Assembly: GCF_011683955.1 (NCBI RefSeq)
Contig: NZ_JAAQPI010000012.1
Span: 62,001-126,000 of the forward strand
Source: Pseudomaricurvus alkylphenolicus
GTDB taxonomy: Bacteria; Pseudomonadota; Gammaproteobacteria; Pseudomonadales; Cellvibrionaceae
Direction of reading: 5' to 3'
Length of the DNA stretch: 64,000 nt
Shown: positions 18,661 through 28,408 of the stretch, in pieces
Layout of the letters: each line of letters starts with the position of its first letter
Numbering within the stretch: position 1 is the stretch's first letter
Translations under genes and position numbers: made by a program
The notes under the pieces: generated by a model
Database searches by the model: none
The model's input: the letters and a program-made list of their open reading frames with translations, nothing else
Told to the model about the DNA's origin: nothing

Positions 18661-19503
18661 ATGTCAAACTCGAAACACACCTCCCCCAGCTCATTTGGCC
18701 AACTGCTGCGATTTTGGCGCAACGCACTCAAACTCAGCCAGGCGCAACTGGCCGAACGCGTCGAAGCGGCACCCAGGCACCTCAGTTTTCTCGAGACCGG
18801 TCGATCCAACCCAACGCGTGAAATGGTGCTGCGTCTCGCACACGAATTGGACCTGGGGCAGCGGGAAACCGGCATCCTGTTAATGTCGGCGGGTTTCACA
18901 CGGCTGGCCGAACAACTGGACGTGCACTCGCCGGTCAATGGCGTGTTAAAAAACACGCTGGTCATGCAGCTGAAAAAGAACGAACCCTACCCCTCGGTGC
19001 TGATCAACAGCATCGGCGATATCCAGATGTGTAACCGGGGCTGGCTGGCGATGATGCACAGCCTGGGATTGCAGGAGCAATACCAGCGCCCTGTGGTCAA
19101 TCTGTTCGACCTGTATTTCTCCCAGGAAGGCATGAAGGAACGAATGGAAAACTGGTCTGGTCTGGCCTGCTTTCTGCTCCTTAACATCAAGGAGCAACAA
19201 TTGCTGGGCAATAATGAAAAGCTCAAAGAGCTCACCGACTGGCTCGAAGCCTACCCCGGTTTGCCCGAAGACTGGGCCATACGCGCCAGAGGCACTCGCG
19301 TCGCTTCTTGTTATGACATCGGCTTCGACCACCCCTTGGGCTCATTGAAGAGCCGCGGACTGGTCACCGGTATCGAGCCGGAACGATATGACATTGCCTC
19401 AAGATTGGAACTGCACAGCTTCTTCCCCCTCGATGAAGCCACTGAGGAGGCCTGGGCCAAGCTTCAGGAATTCACACTGGACGCTCATCCGCTGCTTTAT
19501 TAG
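18661..19503 (+). CDS. XRE family regulator with MmyB-like ligand-binding domain
   Basis: About 280 residues. The N-terminal helix-turn-helix is LLRFWRNALKLSQAQLAERV to LSFLETGRSNPTREMVLRLA, typical of Cro/C1 proteins, and the rest matches the MmyB-type C-terminal domain (PYPSVLINSIGDIQMCNRG, LFDLYFS, HSFFP). MmyB-like regulators are thought to bind fatty acids or similar molecules. ATG at 18661 is chosen because the upstream extension is unlike the family. It sits divergently from the GT4 operon, 110 bases away, and may control it. Confidence 0.85.
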   Translation: MSNSKHTSPSSFGQLLRFWRNALKLSQAQLAERVEAAPRHLSFLETGRSNPTREMVLRLAHELDLGQRETGILLMSAGFTRLAEQLDVHSPVNGVLKNTLVMQLKKNEPYPSVLINSIGDIQMCNRGWLAMMHSLGLQEQYQRPVVNLFDLYFSQEGMKERMENWSGLACFLLLNIKEQQLLGNNEKLKELTDWLEAYPGLPEDWAIRARGTRVASCYDIGFDHPLGSLKSRGLVTGIEPERYDIASRLELHSFFPLDEATEEAWAKLQEFTLDAHPLLY

Positions 19504-19564
19504 AAAACGAAGGGCTTCGCGAAGGAAACACGATTGTGCTCAGGAGTTCTGCAACTTCTCTTTT

Positions 19565-19892
19565 GTGCCATAACCGGTCTTAGAAATTCGCAGGATTGGT
19601 ACTCTGACGGCGTTGTTTATGCGTAGGGCGGATTAGGCGCTTGCGCCGTAATCCGCCGGTTCTGCCGGTTCTGCCGGAGATGTTCGTTGGCTTCGGCCCG
19701 GTTTTTAACACCCTTGAATGTGCCTGCAACAGGTGATTTGTACACGGCCGCCGCCAATTTAAACCTTCGGCGGATCGGTGGATTACGAAGCGCAAAGCGC
19801 TTCTAATCCACCCTACGTCGTGCGGCCGTTGCGGACATTATCGAACGCCCATGGTGCCCTGAACCAGGATTATGAACTTCCGGTTATGGCAC
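19565..19892. mobile_element. MITE-like element, copy 2 (328 bp, 13-bp terminal inverted repeats)
   Basis: Begins GTGCCATAACCGG and ends CCGGTTATGGCAC. It is the inverted counterpart of copy 1 with two substitutions (GCGGCCGTTGCGGAC here, GCGGTCGTTGCAGAC there) and one extra 9-base unit because GGTTCTGCC is tandemly doubled. Internal palindromes: one around 19624-19658 (GTAGGGCGGATTAG to TAATCCGCC) and one around 19775-19817 (GGTGGATTACGAAGCGC to CTAATCCACCCTAC). No clear target-site duplication. It lies right after the MmyB-like gene. Confidence 0.87.
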
Positions 19893-19944
19893 TAATCTGA
19901 CCATCAACACTGCACGGCACCTCGATTCACGGGGCCCAGAATAG

Positions 19945-19979
19945 AAAAAGGCCGATCAGGTTACCCCAACCGGCCTTTT
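19945..19979 (-). terminator. Terminator downstream of the 36-residue small gene
   Basis: GGCCG/CGGCC stem with an inner GGTT/AACC pairing, flanked by A and T runs on both sides (TTTTT on the minus strand, TTTT on the plus strand). It ends the minus-strand small gene at 20005 and could also act on plus-strand read-through. Confidence 0.7.
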
Positions 19980-20004
19980 CAGACAGTTTTCAAGATGTCA
20001 GCAA

Positions 20005-20115
20005 TCAGAACCAGTAGCTACCGGACCGCTCGCCCTCCACATCCATAAAACCAATCAACTTACCTTTGGATACTACACGGTGATTCAAAACCACCAATTT
20101 AACCAGTCGACGCAT
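20005..20115 (-). CDS. Candidate 36-residue small protein
   Basis: A short reading frame with start ATG at 20115, a strong ribosome site (AGGGGG five bases upstream) and a terminator 26 bases after the stop. The product is basic at the N-terminus (MRRLVKLVVLNHRVV) and ends GERSGSYWF with aromatic residues. It has no membrane helix and no family that I recognise. The combination of ribosome site, compact frame and dedicated terminator supports expression; it may also be under a separate promoter because a terminator lies upstream at 20257-20291. Function unknown. Confidence 0.5.
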   Translation of the reverse strand: MRRLVKLVVLNHRVVSKGKLIGFMDVEGERSGSYWF

Positions 20116-20503
20116 AAGAGCCCCCTGTAATACTAGAATCAGGTACTACTGCCCTACAACTGCACCTGTTTGCACTCCCCACAATCACGTGCAATTCAGG
20201 CGTATCCGTGGCTGAACACGATAATTCTGTTTCCCCAACGTACATTTTTCGTACATAAAAAAAGCCCATCGATAAAATCGACGAGCTTTTTATTATTCGT
20301 ACCGCTAAATCAGGCCTCAACGTGTCAACAGCGCTAATCGTTCGCCGCGACCCCGTGTCAACTGGATATCTGTATGAAAATCAACCAGTTACTGCCTGCT
20401 TTACGGTCACATTCATTGTTCAGCCGAGCGGCATCATACAGCATTTGGCATCAAAATCAAATTTCAGCCAGAGCGATCAGTTAACACCCAATCAAATCAA
20501 AGG
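20116..20503. other. Intergenic stretch between the small gene and pyk
   Basis: About 390 bases. It holds the pyk-side terminator (20257-20291) and, next to it, a direct repeat CGTACAT at 20239-20245 and 20250-20256, spaced 11 bases (one helical turn). I find no credible gene; a 73-codon minus-strand frame crossing the terminator is rejected. Confidence 0.5.
20257..20291 (-). terminator. Rho-independent terminator downstream of pyk
   Basis: Stem GCTCGTCGAT / ATCGATGGGC with a TTT loop, followed by seven T on the minus strand. It is about 210 bases after the pyk stop and is the first terminator met by the zwf-to-pyk series. Confidence 0.75.
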
Positions 20504-21949
20504 TTAACGAATATCCTCCCCAACGCGGACAATCTTCATGGTATTGGTACCCCCATGGACATTCATAAAATCGCCCTTGGAGATAATCACCAGATCCCCC
20601 GTCTGCAGCACCTCACGGCGGACCAACTCCTCCACCACAGCCTGATTCATCTCCTCGGGTGAGTACTGGGAAGTATCAAACGTCACCGGCACAACACCAC
20701 GATACAGGGCCACACGGTCTTCCGTGCGCTTGTGATCCGTGAACGCAAACACCGGCAGGCCGGAGTCGATGCGAGTCATGTAGAGCGGCGTGCGGCCGGT
20801 TTCCGTAAAGCTGATGATCGCCTTCACGCCCCCCAAATGGTTGGCAGTGTACATGGTCGCCATGGCAATAGACTCATCCACACTCTCAAAATTCTCGTGC
20901 AGACGATGGCTGGAGATCATGGACTGGGGCTGACGCTCCGCCCCCATGATAATGCGATTCATAGCCTCGACCGCCTCCACCGGGAAGCTTCCCGCCGCCG
21001 TTTCGGCACTGAGCATGACCGCATCGGTACCATCCAATACCGCATTGGCCACATCGAACACCTCCGCCCGGGTGGGCAGTGGACTTTCGATCATGGACTC
21101 CATCATCTGAGTCGCCGTGATCACCGGCTTGTTCAGCGACTGGGCGCGGGAAATCATCAGCTTCTGCACAGCAATCAGCTCGGCATCACCGATCTCCACA
21201 CCCAGATCACCACGGGCCACCATCACCGCGTCTGAGGCCCGGATAATATCGTCCAGCACCTCAGGCTCAACCGCTTCAGCTCGTTCCACTTTGGCCACCA
21301 GGCCCGCATCGCCACCGGCCTGCTTCAGCAAATCACGGGCCTGTTGCAGATCCTTGCCGGACCGTACAAAAGATACCGCCAGGTAATCCACGCCGATCTC
21401 CGCAGCCAGCTCAATATCGCGAAAATCCTTCTGCGTCAGCGCATCGGCGGACAGTCCGCCGCCCTGGCGATTGATGCCCTTATTGTTGGACAGACGCCCG
21501 CCAACCACCACCTCAGTGGCAATACGGGGGCCCTCAACGGCGGTCACTTCCAAAACAACGCGACCGTCATCCAGCAACAGCTTATCGCCCGCGCTTACGT
21601 CTTCGGGTAATTGCGGATAATCGATACCCACTTCAAGTTGGTTTCCGGCATCTCTTTCCAGAGAGGCGTCCAGGAAAAACTCATCACCCACGGCTAACTG
21701 AATCGGGCCGTCGGCAAATCGGGACACACGAATTTTGGGACCCTGCAGATCGCCCAAAATTGCCACACTGCACTGGTTTTTAGCCGCCAGCTCCCGCACC
21801 AGTCGGGCGCGATTGATGTGGTCTTCCGGACTACCGTGTGAAAAATTCAATCGAACCACATTCACACCCGTGTGAATAAGGCGCTCGACCACCTCGGGAG
21901 AATCCGTTGCCGGCCCCAGGGTTGCAACAATTTTGGTACGTCTAATCAA
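20504..21949 (-). CDS. pyk: Pyruvate kinase
   Basis: A 481-residue enzyme making pyruvate and ATP from phosphoenolpyruvate. Signatures: [13 protein letters not shown] at the N-terminus, [10 protein letters not shown], the active-site region [23 protein letters not shown] with the catalytic Lys, and [12 protein letters not shown]. The C-terminal allosteric domain is complete. It is the last gene of the Entner-Doudoroff series, 48 bases after gap. This form resembles PykA-type enzymes of gammaproteobacteria. The gene position under HexR control is in line with known HexR regulons. Confidence 0.95.
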   Translation of the reverse strand: MIRRTKIVATLGPATDSPEVVERLIHTGVNVVRLNFSHGSPEDHINRARLVRELAAKNQCSVAILGDLQGPKIRVSRFADGPIQLAVGDEFFLDASLERDAGNQLEVGIDYPQLPEDVSAGDKLLLDDGRVVLEVTAVEGPRIATEVVVGGRLSNNKGINRQGGGLSADALTQKDFRDIELAAEIGVDYLAVSFVRSGKDLQQARDLLKQAGGDAGLVAKVERAEAVEPEVLDDIIRASDAVMVARGDLGVEIGDAELIAVQKLMISRAQSLNKPVITATQMMESMIESPLPTRAEVFDVANAVLDGTDAVMLSAETAAGSFPVEAVEAMNRIIMGAERQPQSMISSHRLHENFESVDESIAMATMYTANHLGGVKAIISFTETGRTPLYMTRIDSGLPVFAFTDHKRTEDRVALYRGVVPVTFDTSQYSPEEMNQAVVEELVRREVLQTGDLVIISKGDFMNVHGGTNTMKIVRVGEDIR

Positions 21950-21997
21950 AACAATTCCTTATCAGCTCATGCTGATGGATAAAAAGTTGGATGACAA

Positions 21998-23008
21998 TCA
22001 GCTGGCCTTCATCAGGGCCAGAGTGTTGTCCAGCATGCGATTGGAGAAACCCCACTCATTGTCGTACCAGGCCATCACTTTAACCATGCGGCCATTGACG
22101 CGGGTCTGGGTGGCATCGAAGCTGGATGAAGCCGGGTGGTGGTTAAAGTCCACACTCACCAGAGGCTCTTCGCTGTAGTGCAGAACACCCTGCAGCGGTG
22201 CCTTGGAGGCCGCTTCGCAAATCAACTCGTTAACCTCTTCGACGCTGGTCTCGCGAGAGGCGATAAAGTGAAAATCCACCAAAGACACATTGGCCGTTGG
22301 GATACGTACCGCCATACCGTCCAGCTTACCGTCGAGTTCCGGCAGTACCAGACCTACCGCCTGAGCAGCACCAGTCTTGGTTGGAATCACAGACTGAGTG
22401 GCGGCGCGGGCACGGTATATATCGGAATGATAAACATCGTGCAGCTTCTGGTCGTTGGTATAGGCGTGCACGGTGGTCATGGCGCCCTGCTCAATACCCA
22501 GACCGTCGTTCAGCACTTTGGCCACCGGTGCAAGGCAGTTAGTGGTACAGGAGGCGTTGGAAATCACCTGACTGTCGGCTGTCAGCACATCGTGGTTGAC
22601 GCCATAAACAACAGTGGCGTCAACGTCCTTGGCAGGCGCCGAAACGATCACTTTCTTGGCGCCGGCTTCCAGATGGGCAGCGGCTTTTTCGCGACAGGTA
22701 AACAGACCGGTACACTCATACACCACGTCCACGTCGAGATTTCCCCAAGGCAGTTGACGGGGGTCGCGCTCGCTGACGGTCAGAATGCGGTCTCCGTTAA
22801 TCACCAGGGCATCGTTATCAACGCTTACCTCGGCGGCAAAGCGACCGTGCACGGAATCGTACTTGGTCAGGTGTGCATTGAATTCTGTATCACCCAGATC
22901 ATTGATGGCGACGATCTTGATGTGCTCTCGCTGGCCGGACTCGTAAAGTGCCCGAAGTACATTGCGACCGATACGGCCATACCCGTTAATTGCTACTCGA
23001 ATTGTCAT
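21998..23008 (-). CDS. gap: Glyceraldehyde-3-phosphate dehydrogenase, type I
   Basis: A 336-residue NAD-dependent enzyme. The N-terminus [18 protein letters not shown] is the Rossmann NAD site, the catalytic cysteine is in [13 protein letters not shown], and the His partner is in [13 protein letters not shown] at 23008 is chosen because AGGGTG lies six bases upstream; an ATG two codons earlier is too close to that site. It follows eda after a 229-base gap that holds two small hairpins (23172-23187 and 23188-23210), so it may have its own promoter. It completes the lower branch from the aldolase product glyceraldehyde 3-phosphate. Confidence 0.95.
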   Translation of the reverse strand: MTIRVAINGYGRIGRNVLRALYESGQREHIKIVAINDLGDTEFNAHLTKYDSVHGRFAAEVSVDNDALVINGDRILTVSERDPRQLPWGNLDVDVVYECTGLFTCREKAAAHLEAGAKKVIVSAPAKDVDATVVYGVNHDVLTADSQVISNASCTTNCLAPVAKVLNDGLGIEQGAMTTVHAYTNDQKLHDVYHSDIYRARAATQSVIPTKTGAAQAVGLVLPELDGKLDGMAVRIPTANVSLVDFHFIASRETSVEEVNELICEAASKAPLQGVLHYSEEPLVSVDFNHHPASSSFDATQTRVNGRMVKVMAWYDNEWGFSNRMLDNTLALMKAS

Positions 23009-23237
23009 AGTCATCACCCTATTACAGTTATCAGTGAGTTTGTCTCTTGCACCTTGTCCTAGGGCGAGCCGTTATATTCAGCTCTTTTTATAATGCAGAT
23101 TCGGGAACAGCCTGTCCCCGGCACTGTTTGCCTGCTCGACTTTCTTTACTACGGGAATCGATGCGACGAATGCCGGTTTTAACCGGCGGCACCACCCTCC
23201 TGGCGGTGCCTTGGATTTTCTACGAGATGGGGGCGAA

Positions 23238-23867
23238 TTACCCCTTGAGCGCGGCAGCTTCAGCGGCGCGCTTTTCAATTTCTTCCCAGTTGCCTGCCGT
23301 TACCAGATCGGCCGGCGCCATCCAGGAGCCACCCACACAGGCAACGTTTTTCAGCGCCAGATAATCAGCAGCGTTGCCAGGGTTCACACCACCGGTGGGG
23401 CAGAAGGTAATTTGCGGAAGTGGACCGGCAATGGACTTCAGCATGGGGATACCCCCTGCCGCTTCAGCCGGGAAAAATTTCATGGCCGTGATGCCTTTTT
23501 CCAGCAGTGCCATGGCTTCACTTGGGGTATTGATACCGGGCAGAAGAGGCACACCGCTTTCAAGTGCGGCGTCCACCAGTGTGGGAGTGGTACCCGGAGT
23601 CACTATAAATTCTGAGCCTGCGTCAATCGCATCTTTCAAATTCTGTGGATTAATCACTGTACCGGCACCCACAATCGCATCGGGCACCGCTTCTTTGATA
23701 GCGCTGATCGCCGCCAGTCCTGCTTCGGTGCGAAGTGTAATTTCCAGTACTTTCAGGCCGCCCTTTACCAACGCATCGGCCAGAGGCACAGCATCGGCGA
23801 TATTCTCAATCACCATCACCGGGACAACCGGAGAGGTTTGCATAATTTCTTTAATCGTTACGGTCAT
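23238..23867 (-). CDS. eda: KDPG aldolase / 4-hydroxy-2-oxoglutarate aldolase
   Basis: A 209-residue class I aldolase that splits 2-keto-3-deoxy-6-phosphogluconate into pyruvate and glyceraldehyde 3-phosphate. The catalytic Glu is in LKVLEITLRT, and the Schiff-base Lys is in AMKFFPAEAAGG. GAGTVINP and CPTGGVNP phosphate-binding loops are present. A ribosome site GGAAG precedes the ATG. It lies 133 bases downstream of edd on the same strand, as in other Entner-Doudoroff operons. Confidence 0.95.
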   Translation of the reverse strand: MTVTIKEIMQTSPVVPVMVIENIADAVPLADALVKGGLKVLEITLRTEAGLAAISAIKEAVPDAIVGAGTVINPQNLKDAIDAGSEFIVTPGTTPTLVDAALESGVPLLPGINTPSEAMALLEKGITAMKFFPAEAAGGIPMLKSIAGPLPQITFCPTGGVNPGNAADYLALKNVACVGGSWMAPADLVTAGNWEEIEKRAAEAAALKG

Positions 23868-24000
23868 ATTGGCTTCCGTTAAATTCAGTTTTTTGGACGG
23901 TATGTTTTCGTTTTTAGTCTGCAGTCTGCACCCGTCTCAATCGGCTGTTGATACAGCCAATCATGATTATCTTCTTTATCAAGCGACACTCTTATGGGCA

Positions 24001-25830
24001 TCACTCGTCATTAAACAGTGAGCAGGCGCCATTTTCGGACGAAGACGCTGCGCTTCGAAACACGCCGAACAACTCGCGACCCATGCCGTGGTGGTGATCA
24101 CCAGCGGTGGATGCCAGCGGAATACGGCTGCCAAATTCGGCTTCGTCCACCAGCACTTTCAGTTCGCCGGTGTTGGCATTCAGGCGAACCAGGTCGCCGG
24201 TTTTGACGCGCGCCAGTGGGCCGCCAGACGCACACTCAGGGCTCAAGTGGATCGCCGCCGGTACTTTGCCGGAAGCACCGGACATACGCCCGTCAGTTAC
24301 CAGCGCCACTTTAAAACCACGGTCCTGCAACACACCCAGTGGCGGAGTCAGTTTATGCAGCTCTGGCATTCCGTTGGCCTTGGGGCCCTGGTAGCGTACC
24401 ACTGCGACGAAATCCTGCTCGAGTTTGCCGGCTTTAAACGCGGCAACCAGATCGTTCTGGTCATCAAACACGATCGCAGGCGCTTCCACGATACGGTGTT
24501 CTTCAGCAACGGCAGATACCTTGATCACGCCTCGGCCCAGATTGCCGTCCAACACATGCAGACCGCCGCTGGCGGAGAAAGGTTCGTCACAGCCTCTCAG
24601 CACATCGGCATCCAGAGATTCTGTGGGGCAGTCCTGCCACACCAGTTCGCCGTCACGCAGAGCCGGCTCGCGATTATAGGAGGTCATGCCACGATCATCC
24701 GCAACTGTCAGGATATCGGCATGCAACAGCCCGGCCTGCAGCAGCTTGTCGATCAACACGCCCATACCACCGGCGGCCTGGAAGTGATTGATGTCCGCCT
24801 GGCCATTGGGGTAGATACGGGTCAGCAACGGAACGACTTTTGAAAGCTCATCAAAATCGTCCCAGTTGATCTTCACGCCCGCCGCTCGTGCAATGGCAAT
24901 CAAGTGAATGGTGTGATTGGTGGAACCACCGGTTGCCAGCAAACCCACAATCGCGTTCACAATCGCCTTTTCGTTAATGGCGTGGCCAATGGGGCGGAAG
25001 TCCTCGCCCTGTGCAGTAAATTTCAATACCTGCTTGGCCGCAGCTTTGGTCAGTTCGTCACGCAGCGGCGTATAAGGATTAATAAAGGAGCTGCCTGGCA
25101 GGTGCAGCCCCATAATTTCAACCATCATTTGATTGCTGTTGGCAGTACCGTAGAAAGTACAGGTGCCGGGGCTGTGATAAGAAGCGGACTCAGCTTCAAG
25201 CAGCTCGTCGCGACCGATCTTGCCCTCAGCGTAAAGCTGACGGATACGTACCTTTTCTTTGTTCGACATGCCGGTGGTCATTGGGCCTGCCGGTACAAAT
25301 ACGGCCGGTAAATGCCCAAACGTCAGCGCACCGATCAGCAACCCCGGAACAATCTTATCGCAGACACCCAGGTACAGGGCACCGTCAAACATATTATGGC
25401 TAAGGGCCACCGCGGTGGCCTGGGCAATCACGTCGCGACTGAACAGCGACAGCTCCATACCCGGCTGCCCCTGGGTCACACCGTCACACATTGCCGGGAC
25501 ACCACCGGCAAACTGAGCCACACCGCCGGCTTCGCTGACGGCCTGTTTGATCATCTGTGGAGCGTGCTCAAAGGGTTGGTGCGCGGAGAGCATATCGTTG
25601 TAGGAAGAAACGATCGCGATATTGGCTTTGACATCGCCGGCGAGGTCTTTTTTCTCCTCGGCGCTACAAGCGGCGAATCCGTGAGCAAGGTTGCCACAGG
25701 CCAGCTGGCCGCGGTGCGGGCCTTTGGTGAGCGCCTCATCCACCCGCTGCATATACTGCTGACGAGTGTCGCGACTGCGTTCGATGATGCGCTCGGTGAC
25801 TCTTTGGAGTTCTGTATTTAAGCTGCTCAT
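24001..25830 (-). CDS. edd: 6-phosphogluconate dehydratase
   Basis: About 609 residues, an iron-sulfur dehydratase of the IlvD/Edd family, making 2-keto-3-deoxy-6-phosphogluconate. The AYN-type start ([20 protein letters not shown]) is at 25830; a TTG-initiated frame four codons longer is less likely. Conserved cysteines of the cluster are in [24 protein letters not shown] and [22 protein letters not shown] is the typical C-terminal site. It comes 28 bases after pgl in one operon. Confidence 0.95.
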   Translation of the reverse strand: MSSLNTELQRVTERIIERSRDTRQQYMQRVDEALTKGPHRGQLACGNLAHGFAACSAEEKKDLAGDVKANIAIVSSYNDMLSAHQPFEHAPQMIKQAVSEAGGVAQFAGGVPAMCDGVTQGQPGMELSLFSRDVIAQATAVALSHNMFDGALYLGVCDKIVPGLLIGALTFGHLPAVFVPAGPMTTGMSNKEKVRIRQLYAEGKIGRDELLEAESASYHSPGTCTFYGTANSNQMMVEIMGLHLPGSSFINPYTPLRDELTKAAAKQVLKFTAQGEDFRPIGHAINEKAIVNAIVGLLATGGSTNHTIHLIAIARAAGVKINWDDFDELSKVVPLLTRIYPNGQADINHFQAAGGMGVLIDKLLQAGLLHADILTVADDRGMTSYNREPALRDGELVWQDCPTESLDADVLRGCDEPFSASGGLHVLDGNLGRGVIKVSAVAEEHRIVEAPAIVFDDQNDLVAAFKAGKLEQDFVAVVRYQGPKANGMPELHKLTPPLGVLQDRGFKVALVTDGRMSGASGKVPAAIHLSPECASGGPLARVKTGDLVRLNANTGELKVLVDEAEFGSRIPLASTAGDHHHGMGRELFGVFRSAASSSENGACSLFNDE

Positions 25831-25858
25831 GGTTGTTCTCAATACCTCAATTGTTATC

Positions 25859-26566
25859 TCAGGGTGCCCAGTAAACTTCTACCGGCACCTGCTCCTGCTG
25901 CAGAAACAGGCTCACCGGCGTGTCTTCTACAGAGGTGTTATTCTTGGCTTCCTGGTACACCTGCCATTTATCCTCTCCGGTGATCAGCAACACCAGCGCC
26001 TGACTTTGCAACAAGCTCCAAGGCGTCATGGTCATGCGTTCGGTATAGTCTCCCGTCACTTTGGAAGGGATGGCAGTAATAGCCGCACAATGTTGCTGAG
26101 CATCCAATGCGCGGGCCAGACCTTGGGCGTGAGGGAACAGAGAGGCTGTGTGGCCATCGGGTCCCATTCCCAGGAGGCTCAGGCTGTAGGGCGCGGGTAA
26201 GGTGGCGCACTGAGCATTACACTCAACCTCACCCGCTAAAGCAGTTTCGGCAGGATTCTTCATGCCGCTGAAGCCAACATCGCTGGCACGGTTTTGCACC
26301 AGTGTTTCACGCAGCAGCCGCTCGTTACTGGCCTGGTGATCACTCTCAACCCAGCGCTCGTCAACCAGACCCACGCTGATGTTGTGCCAGGGCAGATCCG
26401 CTTGTGACAGCTGACGATACAAAGGCCCCGGTGTGGAGCCACCGGATAGCAACAGGCTGGCCTTGCCGCTTTGCTGCAGATCGTTTTCCAGCGCTGCACT
26501 GATACGATCAAACAGACTGGCCAGCAGTGCTTGGCGATCTTCGAAACGATGCTCAATGATCGTCAT
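25859..26566 (-). CDS. pgl: 6-phosphogluconolactonase
   Basis: A 235-residue hydrolase of the NagB/DevB fold that opens 6-phosphogluconolactone. Signatures are [15 protein letters not shown] and [16 protein letters not shown]. The start codon overlaps the zwf stop by four bases (ATGA), which implies translational coupling. It joins zwf and edd in the Entner-Doudoroff series. Confidence 0.94.
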   Translation of the reverse strand: MTIIEHRFEDRQALLASLFDRISAALENDLQQSGKASLLLSGGSTPGPLYRQLSQADLPWHNISVGLVDERWVESDHQASNERLLRETLVQNRASDVGFSGMKNPAETALAGEVECNAQCATLPAPYSLSLLGMGPDGHTASLFPHAQGLARALDAQQHCAAITAIPSKVTGDYTERMTMTPWSLLQSQALVLLITGEDKWQVYQEAKNNTSVEDTPVSLFLQQEQVPVEVYWAP

Positions 26567-28044
26567 AGTTTACGACCTCGCTGACTGCCACCGTTGTTAT
26601 GCCAGGCACGCTTGTCGCTGTGCAACAGCGCGGCCGATGCGTCTGGGCCCCAACTGCCGGCCTCGTAGGCCTGCACCGGCGTACCGCACTCTTTCCAGGC
26701 GCTAATAATGGGATCCACCCAGGCCCAGGCCAGATCCGCCTCATCGCGGTGGGCAAACAGGCTCAGGTCATTTTGGATCACGTTCAGCAACAGACGCTGG
26801 TAGGCGTCACTGTGAATATTGGAGAAGGTCTCAGCGAAGTTCAGATTCAACGGTACCTGCTGCAGGCGCATATCAAACTGGTTCAGCTCTTTGGCCATGA
26901 CCGTCAACTGGATACCTTCGTCCGGCTGCAAACGCATCACCAGCCGGTTGGCTGACAAGTGGCCGGTGCTGTTGTCGAACACATTGTGGCTCAGCGGCTT
27001 AAACTGAATCACAATTTCAGCGCAACGCTGGCGCAGACGCTTACCGGTGCGGAAGTAGAAAGGCACACCGCTCCAGCGCCAGTTGTCGATGTGAGCCTTG
27101 ATAGCGACAAATGTTTCCGTTTGACTGTCGCGACCCAGCTCATCCAGATAACCGGGTACCGACTCGCCCTTCATCATGCCTTCGACGTATTGGCCACGTA
27201 CCGTGTGGCTCTGCACCTCATAACCGGTAATGGGTCGCATTGCTTGCAATACTTTGAGTTTTTCCGTGCGAATACTGTCCGCCTGCATTTTGTGTGGCGG
27301 CTCCATGGCCACCAGACACAACAACTGCAACAAGTGATTCTGAATCATATCGCGCATGGCGCCGGCCTGATCATAAAACGCCGTGCGCCCTTCCAGACCC
27401 ACCTCTTCAGACAGACTGATCTGCACGTGATCGATGTACTTGCCATTCCAGAGAGGCTCGAACAGGATGTTGGCAAATCGCAGCGCCAACAGGTTCTGAA
27501 CCGTCTCTTTACCCAGGTAATGATCGATTCGGAAAATGTGGTCTTCCGGGAAGTATTGAGCCACCAGTGCGTTGATCTCGTCGGCGGACTCACGGTCATA
27601 ACCGAGCGGCTTTTCCAGCACCACGCGGGAGTTATCCGAAATCAACCCAAAGCCACTCAACTGCTCACAGGTGGCACCGTAGAGACTGGGCGGCATCGCC
27701 AGATAAAAGACCCGGTCACGCTCTGGGCATTCGCTCAATGGATTCGCCAACTGCTCCCAGGCCTGGTCCGCCTGAGTCACGTCCAGGGCAACCACACTGA
27801 TACGCTTACTGAACACCTGCCAGTGGGACTCGGCACTTTCGCCGTCCTTTAGCTGGTTGTGGAGCCAATCGTGAATTTTGGCCTTCTCCAACTCTTCAAC
27901 TTCGGCGGAGCGGGCGGTTAAAAAGATACGTGCGGATTCGGGAAGATGGCCGGCGACTTCTGAACGATACAACGCCGGCAGCAATTTGCGGAGGGACAGG
28001 TCTCCCAGACCGCCAAAGATGACAATGTCGAAATCCTGAGTCAT
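26563..28044 (-). CDS. zwf: Glucose-6-phosphate 1-dehydrogenase
   Basis: A 493-residue enzyme oxidising glucose 6-phosphate to the lactone with NADP. The nucleotide loop is IFGGLGDLSLRKLLPAL (with GGLGDLS in place of the usual GASGDLA), and the substrate site is FRIDHYLGKETVQNLLALRF, containing the catalytic RIDHYLGK. It is the first gene of the series and is divergent from hexR. The predicted promoter is about 190 bases upstream of the start codon, giving an unusually long leader. Confidence 0.95.
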   Translation of the reverse strand: MTQDFDIVIFGGLGDLSLRKLLPALYRSEVAGHLPESARIFLTARSAEVEELEKAKIHDWLHNQLKDGESAESHWQVFSKRISVVALDVTQADQAWEQLANPLSECPERDRVFYLAMPPSLYGATCEQLSGFGLISDNSRVVLEKPLGYDRESADEINALVAQYFPEDHIFRIDHYLGKETVQNLLALRFANILFEPLWNGKYIDHVQISLSEEVGLEGRTAFYDQAGAMRDMIQNHLLQLLCLVAMEPPHKMQADSIRTEKLKVLQAMRPITGYEVQSHTVRGQYVEGMMKGESVPGYLDELGRDSQTETFVAIKAHIDNWRWSGVPFYFRTGKRLRQRCAEIVIQFKPLSHNVFDNSTGHLSANRLVMRLQPDEGIQLTVMAKELNQFDMRLQQVPLNLNFAETFSNIHSDAYQRLLLNVIQNDLSLFAHRDEADLAWAWVDPIISAWKECGTPVQAYEAGSWGPDASAALLHSDKRAWHNNGGSQRGRKL

Positions 28045-28222
28045 ACGAAAGTTCTCACTGTCTTATTGGGCTTCGAACAGCAGCACTCTGTTCACCGATT
28101 ACTACATCTATATTCAATAATAGCTGTTCAATTTTTGATCATACGCCAGACTGTGTGGATGCTGGCGCCCTTCTGTCGAGGGGAATCAAATGGCTATTAC
28201 AGCGTGCTTCTGAAGCCTCATA

Positions 28223-28291
28223 TTTAATTGAGTTAAATTATAACCCCCTAAATCCGACAAAAACAACGGTGTAATTTTAATTTAATTAAAT
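28223..28291 (-). promoter_or_regulatory. zwf promoter with two HexR-like operator palindromes
   Basis: On the minus strand: TTGTTT (28261-28266), 18 bases, TATAAT (28237-28242). One AT-rich palindrome, TTTAATTGAGTTAAAT on the plus strand (28223-28238), overlaps the -10 box and start site. A second, TTTAATTTAATTAAAT (28276-28291), lies just upstream of the -35 box; the starts are 53 bases apart. Published HexR sites in related bacteria are AT-rich palindromes around TGTAATTAAATTACA, and hexR is adjacent, so HexR binding is likely. A near copy of the whole arrangement is at 29734-29801. Confidence 0.7.
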
Positions 28292-28408
28292 TTTTTGCTA
28301 AATTTCATGTTACTGAACGCCGATGGTAAAGTTTCGGCATATTTTGGCCGGATTAGGCGCATCCCCAGGGTGCAACCTGGCCAATAACACTTATATATAA
28401 GGCTATAT

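Noticed and set aside
20099-20320. 73-codon minus-strand frame upstream of the small gene
   Set aside because: Passes through the pyk-side terminator and lacks a ribosome site; the 36-residue frame overlapping its end is better supported.
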